DNA from: a virus
Direction: 5' to 3' (one strand)
DNA length: 25,125 bases
Virus record (IMG/VR): IMGVR_UViG_3300025093_000112
Coordinates: 1-25,125 of that record
A model generated the notes under the pieces. That model searched no databases, was not told where the DNA came from, and was given only the letters and a program-made list of their open reading frames with translations. The number at the start of each line of letters is the position of its first letter. The first letter of the stretch is position 1. Below, piece by piece: positions 8,265 through 15,189 of the stretch. The translations under genes and the position numbers were made by a program.

Positions 8265-9385
8265 ATTACATAAATCTGTCTAGGCATCGCTCTAAACTTT
8301 AATTGTTTGTTTAAATTTTCAGCTAATAAAGCTTCTCTTTCCATTACTTTTTCAGGTTTTAATCTAGTAAGTCTTCCTTCAGCACCAGTTAAGTCCTCAA
8401 GTAATTTTGTCTTTTCATCTTTCGCTTCAGTAGCTAATGAAGTATAGTCCATTGTTAAGTCACCACCTTCACCAGTTTTTAAATTACCACTAAACTTACC
8501 TCTAACCTTAGATAGTGTTTCTTTACAATAAGCAATAAACCATTTTTTTACCCAGTTTTTTGCTGGATTATTTAAACTATACCAATCTAACTTATCATAA
8601 GGAACGTCAGATGGTAGTCTAATAATATCTGGATTGTCTGCTAAACATTTATCTCTATCGTCACCAGAATCGTAATACCAATACCAAACTCTACCTTGCA
8701 TTAATGTTGAGTTACCAAAATCAAATTTACCGCCAGGCGTGTTCATTAAGTGAATTGCTTTTTTACCTTCAGGTAATGCGGTAACTCTATATGTTAAATC
8801 TCCAGCAATTATCCTTCTTTGAATGTTTATCTCTTGCATTCTTAATAACATATCAAATGCGGGCATTAAAAAATAACTACCAGACAGGTTTCCCGTTTGA
8901 GCATAACCAGCTGGACCTGAAATCCCACCACCAGCAATACCACCAAAAGCCCAAGGGTCAAATAACATATTATTTAACTCTGCGGGTGTAAACCAAAGTA
9001 ATTCATTTAATTCTCGACCAGCAGGAATTTCATATATCTGTTGCCCAGGAACTAATTGAATATAGTCCTTTTTTAGTTCCCATTCACCTCCAGCTTGTAA
9101 CCCTACAATTTTTGAGTATGCATAAGTGTATCTATCTTCATAGTCTAAACTTCTTGTTGTAAAAGCTCTAGTTAAAGATTGTGTATCTAAATTTAAATTA
9201 TAAAGTGCTGTCCATTGTGACTCGGTTAACCAATCTTGTACGTGTTGTGAGTATTCGTCAATTGAAAATTCTAACAAAGTGTCCATTTGTTCTTCTTCCA
9301 ATTCAACACTTCTCAATGGAGCACCTAAAAGGTGTCTAACTTGTGTATATAACTTCGTTTTGTCTGGTTCATTTATAACTGGCAT
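8261..9385 (-). CDS. 13: Neck / head-completion protein, gp13-like
   Basis: The 374-residue product resembles the T4 gp13 neck protein family, which closes the filled head and joins it to the tail (T4 gp13 is 309 residues). Visible features are an acidic N-terminal helix set (residues 1-60), a beta section rich in aromatic residues, and the family-like C-terminal block: DWYSLNNPAKNWVKKWFIAYCKETL, then GKFSG, GDLTMDYTSLATEAKDEKTKLLEDL, and a final helix ENLNKQLKFRAMPRQIYVI. A Gly-rich insertion (AFGGIAGGGISGPAG, about 148-162) is not expected in T4. It is the first gene after a promoter-like box 14 bases upstream. The other neck genes (gp14/gp15-like) are about 4 kb away on the plus strand. 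The family call is from memory of the pattern. Confidence 0.7.
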   Translation of the reverse strand: MPVINEPDKTKLYTQVRHLLGAPLRSVELEEEQMDTLLEFSIDEYSQHVQDWLTESQWTALYNLNLDTQSLTRAFTTRSLDYEDRYTYAYSKIVGLQAGGEWELKKDYIQLVPGQQIYEIPAGRELNELLWFTPAELNNMLFDPWAFGGIAGGGISGPAGYAQTGNLSGSYFLMPAFDMLLRMQEINIQRRIIAGDLTYRVTALPEGKKAIHLMNTPGGKFDFGNSTLMQGRVWYWYYDSGDDRDKCLADNPDIIRLPSDVPYDKLDWYSLNNPAKNWVKKWFIAYCKETLSKVRGKFSGNLKTGEGGDLTMDYTSLATEAKDEKTKLLEDLTGAEGRLTRLKPEKVMEREALLAENLNKQLKFRAMPRQIYVI

Positions 9386-9399
9386 AGTGTTTTTATTAT

Positions 9400-9406
9400 A
9401 TAAATA
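9400..9406 (-). promoter_or_regulatory. TATTTAT promoter-like motif (minus) for the gp13-like gene
   Basis: Read on the minus strand, TATTTATATAATAAAAAC lies 14 bases before the ATG at 9385, the same spacing and flank as on plus-strand genes. Confidence 0.45.
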
Positions 9407-9415
9407 TCAAGAAAT

Positions 9416-11512
9416 CTATTTAAGTATTCTTTGAATATCTTTTTTAAACCTATAATTTTTTGATAAATTGCGAATAACATCTTGAGGTATATTACCTCCA
9501 AGACCCTCAACACCATATTTTGAACCTAATGAATTAAACAAATCTATAATCTCTTTAGTTTTATCATCACCAATTAAAAATTCAACATATTCATCATAGT
9601 TTATTTCTGGGAACTTTATACTTCCTTTAATTGGTCCAACATCACCACCTTCTAGCTTTAATATTTTTGTTGAGAACCTAATTTGCATAGAGCCTAAACT
9701 TCTAGACTTGTTTGTATAACCATCTAACTTTAATATATTTTTTAATTTTTCTTTATCGTAATAATAAAGATTTATTTTAAAATCATTATCTGGAAGACCA
9801 AGTAACATCCCATCAATACCCTCTAAAGATTTTTCAATAAGATCCTCACCAATATTTACCAAATCATTATTACCACTATTAATTAATTTATATATTAAAT
9901 CTTTACTGTCTTTTGAAAAATCAATTAATTTTTGTTTATTATCCTCATCACCACCATAGTCTTTAATGTATGTATCAACAACGTTTCTAATATTTTTAAG
10001 TGTTGGTGCTTGTGAAGAATCTCTAATAATTTTACAAGAAATAGACTCATTACTTGGTGTTATCACATCATATGGTGTATCCAAAGATTCTGATAACTGA
10101 CCACCTAATAAACCAGAAACTAAAGCTTCAAAATCAAAACCTCTAGTTCTGCTTTTTATAAATCTTTGATAATAATTGTTAAATCTAAATCTAGTTCTTT
10201 CAGATGTGTTAGATAAATCTAAGGACATAAGTCCTTGTATTGTTCTATTAAAATTTAAACCTCTATCAATTTCTGCGGTTATAATATTATTAATTGCCAC
10301 ACTAGCAGCTTCAGCGTCTAAAGGTATTAGTCTAATTTTTTGTAACTCTCTATCCATAGCTTTTTTTAAATCTGGTTGTATTTCTTGATTTTCCTTTAAA
10401 ATAGTTAGATATGACTCCTTTAATGTTTTTTTAGTTTTAGACACAAATAAATCATTCACAAAGTCCCAATTTATATGATTCCAGAATTTTTTAATATATT
10501 CATCCCTTTTATTACGATATTTTAAGTAGTAAGCATGTTCCCACAAGTCTAACCCTAACAATGGATAACCACCACTTTTAACAACATTCATCAATGGGTT
10601 GTCTTGGTTTGGTGTTGACATAATCTTTAATTTATTATTTTTTGTTAAAACTAACCAAACCCAACCAGAACCAAACCTCTGTTTAGCAATATCATTAAAC
10701 TCGTCTTTTAATTTTTTTATATTACCATAATCATTTTTTATTTTTTCAAAAATTTCACCTTTTGGGTTTTGTTTTTTTGGTGATAACATTTTCCAAAATA
10801 AAGCGTGATTAAATGCGCCTCCAGCATTGTTTCTAACCTTGTCGTCATACCTACTAATTGATTTAATAATTTGTTCTAAATCAATATATTTATATTTCTT
10901 GTTTTTTAATTGGTCATTTAATTTTTTAACATATCCTTTATAGTGTTTGTTATAATGAATATTCATAGTTTCAGGATCTACAAATTGTTTCATAGCTGAA
11001 TAGGCATATGGTAATTTGTCAATACCAATTTTTTTCATTTCTAAAATTAAATCTTTTTTTAGTTCTTTTTTTTCAGTAAGGACTATTTGTTCTTTTAAAA
11101 GATTTAATTTATTGTTAATACCTTCATACATCATTTCTTCTTTTTCTGGGAAATTTTTTTCGAATTTTTTTATTAAAGAACCGGCTTCAGCGTTTGCTTC
11201 ATCCTCATTCTTACCACCAATATTAGGACCATGTTCTCTATTTAACACATTTATTTGATATTCGTGTACCCATTCGTGAGCTAAAGTCCTAATAACATCT
11301 CTATTTAATCTACCATTGGTTAAAATCTTTAATTCAGAATCGTTAGTTCTACTACCACTAGACATCCCACCAAATCTTTTACCAGTAAATGTGATTTTAA
11401 CATCATTATTTAAAGGGTACTTTTTGTTTAAAAAAACAATAAATTTTTTCATTAGACTCTTATCCTTATTAGATAAATCACACCCATTAATATAATTAAG
11501 AGAAACTTTCAT
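9416..11512 (-). CDS. Fusion: HEXXH metallopeptidase-like + Mn-type superoxide dismutase + possible PD-(D/E)XK nuclease-like domain
   Basis: The 698-residue protein has three recognisable parts. Residues about 1-120: a zincin-like domain with HEWVH at 79-83 and, after it, DEANAEAG with E105 or E109 as a possible third zinc ligand. Residues about 163-356: a full Fe/Mn superoxide dismutase, with HYNKHYKGY (metal His186, gateway Tyr194), NNAGGAFNHALFW (His236), SGWVWLVL, STPNQDNPL (Gln303, typical of Mn enzymes), and LDLWEHAYY (Asp322, His326). All four metal ligands are kept, and NNAGG plus the Gln position match Mn-type SodA. Residues about 385-698 are of unknown family. There, GFDFEALVSGLL, YDVI and ISCKII (E462, D482, K494) fit a PD-(D/E)XK-like layout, but weakly. 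One ORF spans all parts with no break. It has its own promoter-like box and lies between helicase and neck genes. SOD activity is well supported; the role of the fusion is unknown. Confidence 0.93.
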   Translation of the reverse strand: MKVSLNYINGCDLSNKDKSLMKKFIVFLNKKYPLNNDVKITFTGKRFGGMSSGSRTNDSELKILTNGRLNRDVIRTLAHEWVHEYQINVLNREHGPNIGGKNEDEANAEAGSLIKKFEKNFPEKEEMMYEGINNKLNLLKEQIVLTEKKELKKDLILEMKKIGIDKLPYAYSAMKQFVDPETMNIHYNKHYKGYVKKLNDQLKNKKYKYIDLEQIIKSISRYDDKVRNNAGGAFNHALFWKMLSPKKQNPKGEIFEKIKNDYGNIKKLKDEFNDIAKQRFGSGWVWLVLTKNNKLKIMSTPNQDNPLMNVVKSGGYPLLGLDLWEHAYYLKYRNKRDEYIKKFWNHINWDFVNDLFVSKTKKTLKESYLTILKENQEIQPDLKKAMDRELQKIRLIPLDAEAASVAINNIITAEIDRGLNFNRTIQGLMSLDLSNTSERTRFRFNNYYQRFIKSRTRGFDFEALVSGLLGGQLSESLDTPYDVITPSNESISCKIIRDSSQAPTLKNIRNVVDTYIKDYGGDEDNKQKLIDFSKDSKDLIYKLINSGNNDLVNIGEDLIEKSLEGIDGMLLGLPDNDFKINLYYYDKEKLKNILKLDGYTNKSRSLGSMQIRFSTKILKLEGGDVGPIKGSIKFPEINYDEYVEFLIGDDKTKEIIDLFNSLGSKYGVEGLGGNIPQDVIRNLSKNYRFKKDIQRILK

Positions 11513-11517
11513 TTTAT

Positions 11518-11524
11518 ATAAATA
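11518..11524 (-). promoter_or_regulatory. TATTTAT promoter-like motif (minus) for the SOD-fusion gene
   Basis: On the minus strand AGTATTTATATAAA runs directly into the ATG at 11512, with only 5 bases between box and start. If it is a promoter, the transcript would be nearly leaderless or would start inside the gene. Confidence 0.4.
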
Positions 11525-11536
11525 CTTTATAAGATA

Positions 11537-13297
11537 TTATTGTGCGTTTATTAGTGATAAAATCTCTTCAACGACATCCGTTGAATTATTAACCTCGTCA
11601 CCCATAACTGTACCAATAACTTTTTTCTTATTATTTAGTATATCATAAACAACACCTTCTATTGTGTTTTCAAAAATTGGATAATATACCAACACATTGT
11701 TTTTCTGACCATATCTATATGCTCTATCTTCAGCTTGTGAGTGTTCAGCTGGCACAAATGACAAATCATTCATAATTACAGTTTCAGCTGAAGTTAAAGT
11801 TAAACCAACCCCTGCGGCTTTTAAATTACCAACAAAAACTTTTATTTTTTCGTTGTCTTGAAATTGGTCTACAGCATTTTGTCTTTGTATTTTATTACAA
11901 CTACCATCTAAATAGACGGCTTGTTTCCCAAAATGATTATATATTGTTTGTAGAGTATCAGTAAAGTTTGTAAAAATTATAACTTTTTTACCCTGATCAA
12001 TAATGTTTTCTACAAATTTTATTGTTTCTTTAACTTTTTCATTTGCAATTACTTTTCTAACTTTCATTAGTTTTGAGAATTGTATCGCTAAAGATGTCGA
12101 CTCTTCTTTTTTGTTTTTCAACCATTCATAGTATTCACCCATCAAGTCTTTATATTCTTTAGAATTTATTCTTAAATAAACAGGTGTTATTATTTTATCA
12201 GGTAAATCTAAAACATCTTCTTTTAATCTACGAAGAATTTGTTTTGAAGTTCTGTCTCTTAACTCTTCTAGGTTTGAAGCGCCAGTAACATTCCATATTT
12301 TTCTATTACCAGCCCTAAATTGGTATCCTTGACAATATCTAATAGCGTATGCCATCCAGTTTTGAGCAACAGGACTATCAATAATTTTTAATAAATTATA
12401 ATAGTTTATAGGTCTAGATGTCATTGGTGTACCAGTTAGTAACCAAACACGATTAATATTTTTTACAAAATCATTTACTATTTTTGTTCTTTGAGCTTGT
12501 GAATTTGAAATCATATGAGCTTCGTCTAGTATCACTAAATCAAATTTTGAATTTAATAAGTTTGAAGTATTTTTATCTTTTAAGTTGTGAAAGTTTTTTA
12601 GAATGTCATAATTTATTATTACAAAATCTTCATCATTTTCAGAATATTTTTTACCTTCACATATAAAACTAGGTCTATCAGTATAATTTTGAATCTCTCT
12701 TTGCCAGTTTATTTTAAGTGACGCTGGACAAATAATTAATATTTTTTTAGCGCCAGTTTCTAAAGCTGCAATAATTGTTGATGTTGTTTTACCAAGACCC
12801 ATATCATCGGCAAGTATAAACCTTTTAGAACCTGCCAACTTTTCAATGGACTCTATTTGATGTGATAGAGGAGGCCTATGGGAGTATTTAGAATAATCGA
12901 TATCAACCTTTTCTACTTTGTGTGTTTTAATTAAAGAAGATTTTGGAATCCAAAATTCAGACAAAACATCCTTATCAAAAAACTTACCCCATATGTGATA
13001 AGATTTTTCTCTTTCAACTAGTAACTTTTCAATATAAATTTTTTTAGGGGTTTCTAGAAGATACTTTTCTTTTGCAAATTTTTCACCAAAATAAGAATCT
13101 AAATCAACCCATTTACGAGCAACCTTTGGTTTTACATTATAATAATCAATAATATAGTTAGTTTGTGACCTAGTTGGATAGAAATTTTTATTTGAATCTT
13201 TTTTATTTTTAAGATATAGGATATAGTTATTAGCACCACTATAAGTGTCTAATAAATCTAATGCTTTGTGTTCTATTATTTTTTTTGGTTCTTCCAA
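11537..13297 (-). CDS. SNF2-family DNA helicase/translocase (SMARCAL1-like)
   Basis: This 586-residue superfamily 2 ATPase carries the SNF2 motifs in order: an HQ pair in PPLSHQIESIEKL (about 143-155), Walker A DDMGLGKT (164-171), motif Ia ILIICPASLKINWQREI, the DEAH box (258-261), motif III LTGTP (287-291), IIFTNFTDT (about 440-448), DGSCNKIQRQNAVDQF, GVGLTLT (496-502) and the arginine-finger motif QAEDRAYRYGQ (521-531). It therefore hydrolyses ATP to move on or remodel DNA. Compact SNF2 enzymes of this type rewind or regress forks, a job done in T4 by the unrelated-looking SF2 helicase UvsW. The first 140 residues are a phage-specific N-domain. The start is TTG (13295-13297): the three codons before it are not usable starts and a stop precedes them. 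Confidence 0.95.
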   Translation of the reverse strand: MEEPKKIIEHKALDLLDTYSGANNYILYLKNKKDSNKNFYPTRSQTNYIIDYYNVKPKVARKWVDLDSYFGEKFAKEKYLLETPKKIYIEKLLVEREKSYHIWGKFFDKDVLSEFWIPKSSLIKTHKVEKVDIDYSKYSHRPPLSHQIESIEKLAGSKRFILADDMGLGKTTSTIIAALETGAKKILIICPASLKINWQREIQNYTDRPSFICEGKKYSENDEDFVIINYDILKNFHNLKDKNTSNLLNSKFDLVILDEAHMISNSQAQRTKIVNDFVKNINRVWLLTGTPMTSRPINYYNLLKIIDSPVAQNWMAYAIRYCQGYQFRAGNRKIWNVTGASNLEELRDRTSKQILRRLKEDVLDLPDKIITPVYLRINSKEYKDLMGEYYEWLKNKKEESTSLAIQFSKLMKVRKVIANEKVKETIKFVENIIDQGKKVIIFTNFTDTLQTIYNHFGKQAVYLDGSCNKIQRQNAVDQFQDNEKIKVFVGNLKAAGVGLTLTSAETVIMNDLSFVPAEHSQAEDRAYRYGQKNNVLVYYPIFENTIEGVVYDILNNKKKVIGTVMGDEVNNSTDVVEEILSLINAQ

Positions 13298-13334
13298 TAT
13301 TAATAGTTATTAATAAAAATAACAATAAATTTGA

Positions 13335-13341
13335 TATTTAT
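13335..13341 (+). promoter_or_regulatory. TATTTAT promoter-like motif (plus half of a divergent pair)
   Basis: TATTTAT ends 14 bases before ATG 13356. It is the left arm of TATTTAT-CA-ATAAATA (13335-13350), an inverted repeat whose other arm faces the helicase gene. Confidence 0.45.
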
Positions 13342-13343
13342 CA

Positions 13344-13350
13344 ATAAATA
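13344..13350 (-). promoter_or_regulatory. TATTTAT promoter-like motif (minus half of a divergent pair)
   Basis: Read on the minus strand this arm is TATTTAT, 46 bases before the TTG start of the helicase. The back-to-back boxes could couple expression of helicase and tail operons. Confidence 0.4.
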
Positions 13351-13355
13351 ACGTT

Positions 13356-13868
13356 ATGATAAATAGAGTTCCAATATCTAGATTAGGTAAGTTTTTTGGT
13401 GAAAAGGATTTTAACCTTGAGGTTGAGATGGGTCAAGAGTGGTTAGATGGAGATATGAACTTCAAATGTGTTTTATATAAAGTAGATAAAACAAAAACAA
13501 AAACCGATGATGTTTATGGTGAAGCTGTTGAAGACGGTATAAAGTTTTTACCACCAATAGAGTTTAATGCTTTTGTTGGAATTGCGTCTCCAGAAAATAA
13601 AAATGTAGGAACAACTAAAAATGTTCAGTTAGAACCTGGAAATATAACCATATCAGTATATCTAAGAACTTTAGATAATTTAGGTATTGATATAGATTTA
13701 GGTGATTACGTTGGATATTATGATAATGAAGACTTTGTTAGATATTATACAGTTGTGAACGATGGTAGAGTTATATCAGATTTTAAACATACATATAAAG
13801 GTTATAAACCTTTTTATAAAACAATAATTGCGGCACCTGTTGGACCTAATGAATTTAAAGCACTATAA
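13356..13868 (+). CDS. Tail operon structural protein, possibly gp14-like neck protein
   Basis: This 170-residue protein is beta-rich and has no membrane or catalytic motif. It opens the plus-strand tail operon, two bases before the gp15-like gene. The middle reads VYGEAVEDGIKFLPPIEFNAFVGI, followed by a long strand run NITISVYLRTLDNLGIDIDLGDYVGY and ending FYKTIIAAPVGP. The order 'gene, gp15-like, sheath, tube' and the beta pattern (a GE-x-V segment, then 'GD-x-V' strand) would fit the neck protein gp14, but T4 gp14 is longer (256 residues) and I cannot confirm homology. Other head-tail connector or stopper proteins remain possible. It starts behind the divergent promoter-like box with no Shine-Dalgarno sequence. 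Confidence 0.65.
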   Translation: MINRVPISRLGKFFGEKDFNLEVEMGQEWLDGDMNFKCVLYKVDKTKTKTDDVYGEAVEDGIKFLPPIEFNAFVGIASPENKNVGTTKNVQLEPGNITISVYLRTLDNLGIDIDLGDYVGYYDNEDFVRYYTVVNDGRVISDFKHTYKGYKPFYKTIIAAPVGPNEFKAL

Positions 13869-13870
13869 AA

Positions 13871-14908
13871 ATGGCGTTACCAAAAAAAATAAAAAAATAT
13901 ATTCCATTAACAGAGTCTAAAATACTTCTACCTAGAAGAAGAGAAATCCGTGATCAAATAGAAGAAGATGGTACTTTTCTACCAAAATCTTTACTACACG
14001 CAGATTTAGATAGAGGATTTTTAGATTTTGTTAGAGATCAATTAACTTGTGTTGTTGAAGGTAAAACTATACCAATGATTGATATTTTATTAACAACACA
14101 AAACTGGTCTCAATTTACTGAAACCTGGGACTTTCAAAACATAGACAAAAATACAGAACCTCCATTTATAACTGTTATTAGAAATCCAGAAGTTAAATAT
14201 GGTAATAATCCTGCAATTGTTTATAACATACCAAATAGAAGATTATATACTTATGCGAAAGTACCAACTTGGGATGGTAGTAAAAATGGTTTTGATATTT
14301 ACAAAATACCACAACCAGTACCAATAGATTTAACATATACTGTGGCTATTATTTGTAATAGAATGAGAGAGGTTAATAAATTTAATCAAATCATAATGGA
14401 AAAATTCGCATCAATGCAGGCTTACCAAACAATAAAAGGACATTATATTCCAATAAAAAATACCGGTATGTCTGATGAATCAGTTATGGATGTTGAAAAA
14501 AGAAAATATTATATACAAAAATATGAATTCCTTTTATCTGGTTTTTTAATAGATGAGGATGAATTTGAGGTTAGTCCTGCAATAACTAGAACGTTCCAAC
14601 TATTTGAAACTGAAAGACCTTATAATAAAAATAAAAGAAGAAAACAAACCCCACCTGAACCAGCAACTTATGAATTTGTTTTTCCAGTAGGGACTAACGA
14701 GTCAGAAGAATTATTAAACTACACCTTTAATTTAAAACTATCATCAACTGAGAACGTTAGTTCATTTCAAGTATATATAAATGGTGATTATTATGGTCAA
14801 GATTTAGATAGTTTAGAAATAAACACTAATGACACTTTACTAATAATTGTAACAAAGGTTAACGCTACTGAGACTTCTAAAGTTACATACTTACAAGATA
14901 TACCTTAA
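13871..14908 (+). CDS. 15: Tail terminator / sheath stabiliser, gp15-like
   Basis: This 345-residue protein matches the layout of T4 gp15, which caps the tail tube and sheath and joins the tail to the neck (T4 gp15 is 272 residues). The N-terminal part has an LPRRREI segment and then DFVRDQLTCVVEGKTIPM. The diagnostic core is PIDLTYTVAIICNRMREVNKFNQIIMEKFAS (about 155-185), a strand followed by the long helix, then a DVEKRKYYIQKYEFLLSGFLID strand pair (about 202-223). T4 gp15 has the same order: a strand, R-x-x-D-x-x-x-Q-I-V-E-Q-I-L helix, then an RRRIEWSLTFEVNGW strand. A C-terminal add-on from about residue 265, beta-rich and possibly Ig-like, is extra. Its position just before the sheath is the T4 gene order. 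Confidence 0.7.
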   Translation: MALPKKIKKYIPLTESKILLPRRREIRDQIEEDGTFLPKSLLHADLDRGFLDFVRDQLTCVVEGKTIPMIDILLTTQNWSQFTETWDFQNIDKNTEPPFITVIRNPEVKYGNNPAIVYNIPNRRLYTYAKVPTWDGSKNGFDIYKIPQPVPIDLTYTVAIICNRMREVNKFNQIIMEKFASMQAYQTIKGHYIPIKNTGMSDESVMDVEKRKYYIQKYEFLLSGFLIDEDEFEVSPAITRTFQLFETERPYNKNKRRKQTPPEPATYEFVFPVGTNESEELLNYTFNLKLSSTENVSSFQVYINGDYYGQDLDSLEINTNDTLLIIVTKVNATETSKVTYLQDIP

Positions 14909-15069
14909 CCTTCACCATAGATATCCTTTTTATCTTTACAAGTTTCAAAAATTAGATTTTCTAAGAATCTATACATTTTTATACCTCTTTTATTACAATA
15001 CTTCTTAAGGGCTGCGTGAGCCTCAATAGATATTTTTAAATTTTTTATTTTTTTTTGTTCGTTTTTCAT
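14905..15069 (-). CDS. Small ribbon-helix-helix (Arc/MetJ-type) DNA-binding protein
   Basis: From ATG 15067-15069 the product has 54 residues; a TTG start at 15102 would give 65. The sequence reads as a ribbon-helix-helix unit: a basic N-arm KNEQKK, the DNA-binding strand IKNLKISIEAH, helix AALKKYCNKRG, then helix KMYRFLENLIFETCK. Such proteins dimerise and bind direct repeats through the strand, commonly as autorepressors. Its gene faces against the tail operon, between the gp15-like and sheath genes, and its stop overlaps the gp15-like stop in TTAA. An 11-base tandem repeat lies directly upstream of the ATG and a promoter-like box lies 36 bases upstream, so self-regulation is plausible. The ATG is preferred because the RHH unit starts there, and the TTG leader would translate the repeat. 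Confidence 0.6.
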   Translation of the reverse strand: MKNEQKKIKNLKISIEAHAALKKYCNKRGIKMYRFLENLIFETCKDKKDIYGEG

Positions 15070-15070
15070 A

Positions 15071-15092
15071 GGTAGAAAAAAGGTAGAAAAAA
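15071..15092. repeat. Tandem 11-base repeat (GGTAGAAAAAA x2)
   Basis: Two exact head-to-tail copies of GGTAGAAAAAA lie between the RHH gene's ATG and its promoter-like box. It is a candidate operator for that protein. A simple A-rich repeat by chance is the alternative. Confidence 0.5.
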
Positions 15093-15105
15093 ATCTTACC
15101 AAAAT

Positions 15106-15112
15106 ATAAATA
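15106..15112 (-). promoter_or_regulatory. TATTTAT promoter-like motif (minus) for the RHH gene
   Basis: On the minus strand CTATTTATATTTT lies 36 bases before ATG 15069 and only 3 bases before the alternative TTG at 15102, which favours the ATG. Confidence 0.4.
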
Positions 15113-15148
15113 GTTTTTAATAAGTAAAGTTTTTGGTAAAATCAATAA

Positions 15149-15155
15149 TATTTAT
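15149..15155 (+). promoter_or_regulatory. TATTTAT promoter-like motif for the tail sheath
   Basis: AATATTTATTATAAAAATAA starts two bases before the box. It is a full-length example of the motif and lies 34 bases before the sheath ATG. Confidence 0.5.
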
Positions 15156-15189
15156 TATAAAAATAAATTATTAAAATATAAAAAAAGAA

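Noticed and set aside
9416-11512. SOD domain as host contamination or an assembly join
   Set aside because: Codon use and AT content match neighbouring phage genes, the frame is unbroken across domain borders and phage-type signals flank the gene.
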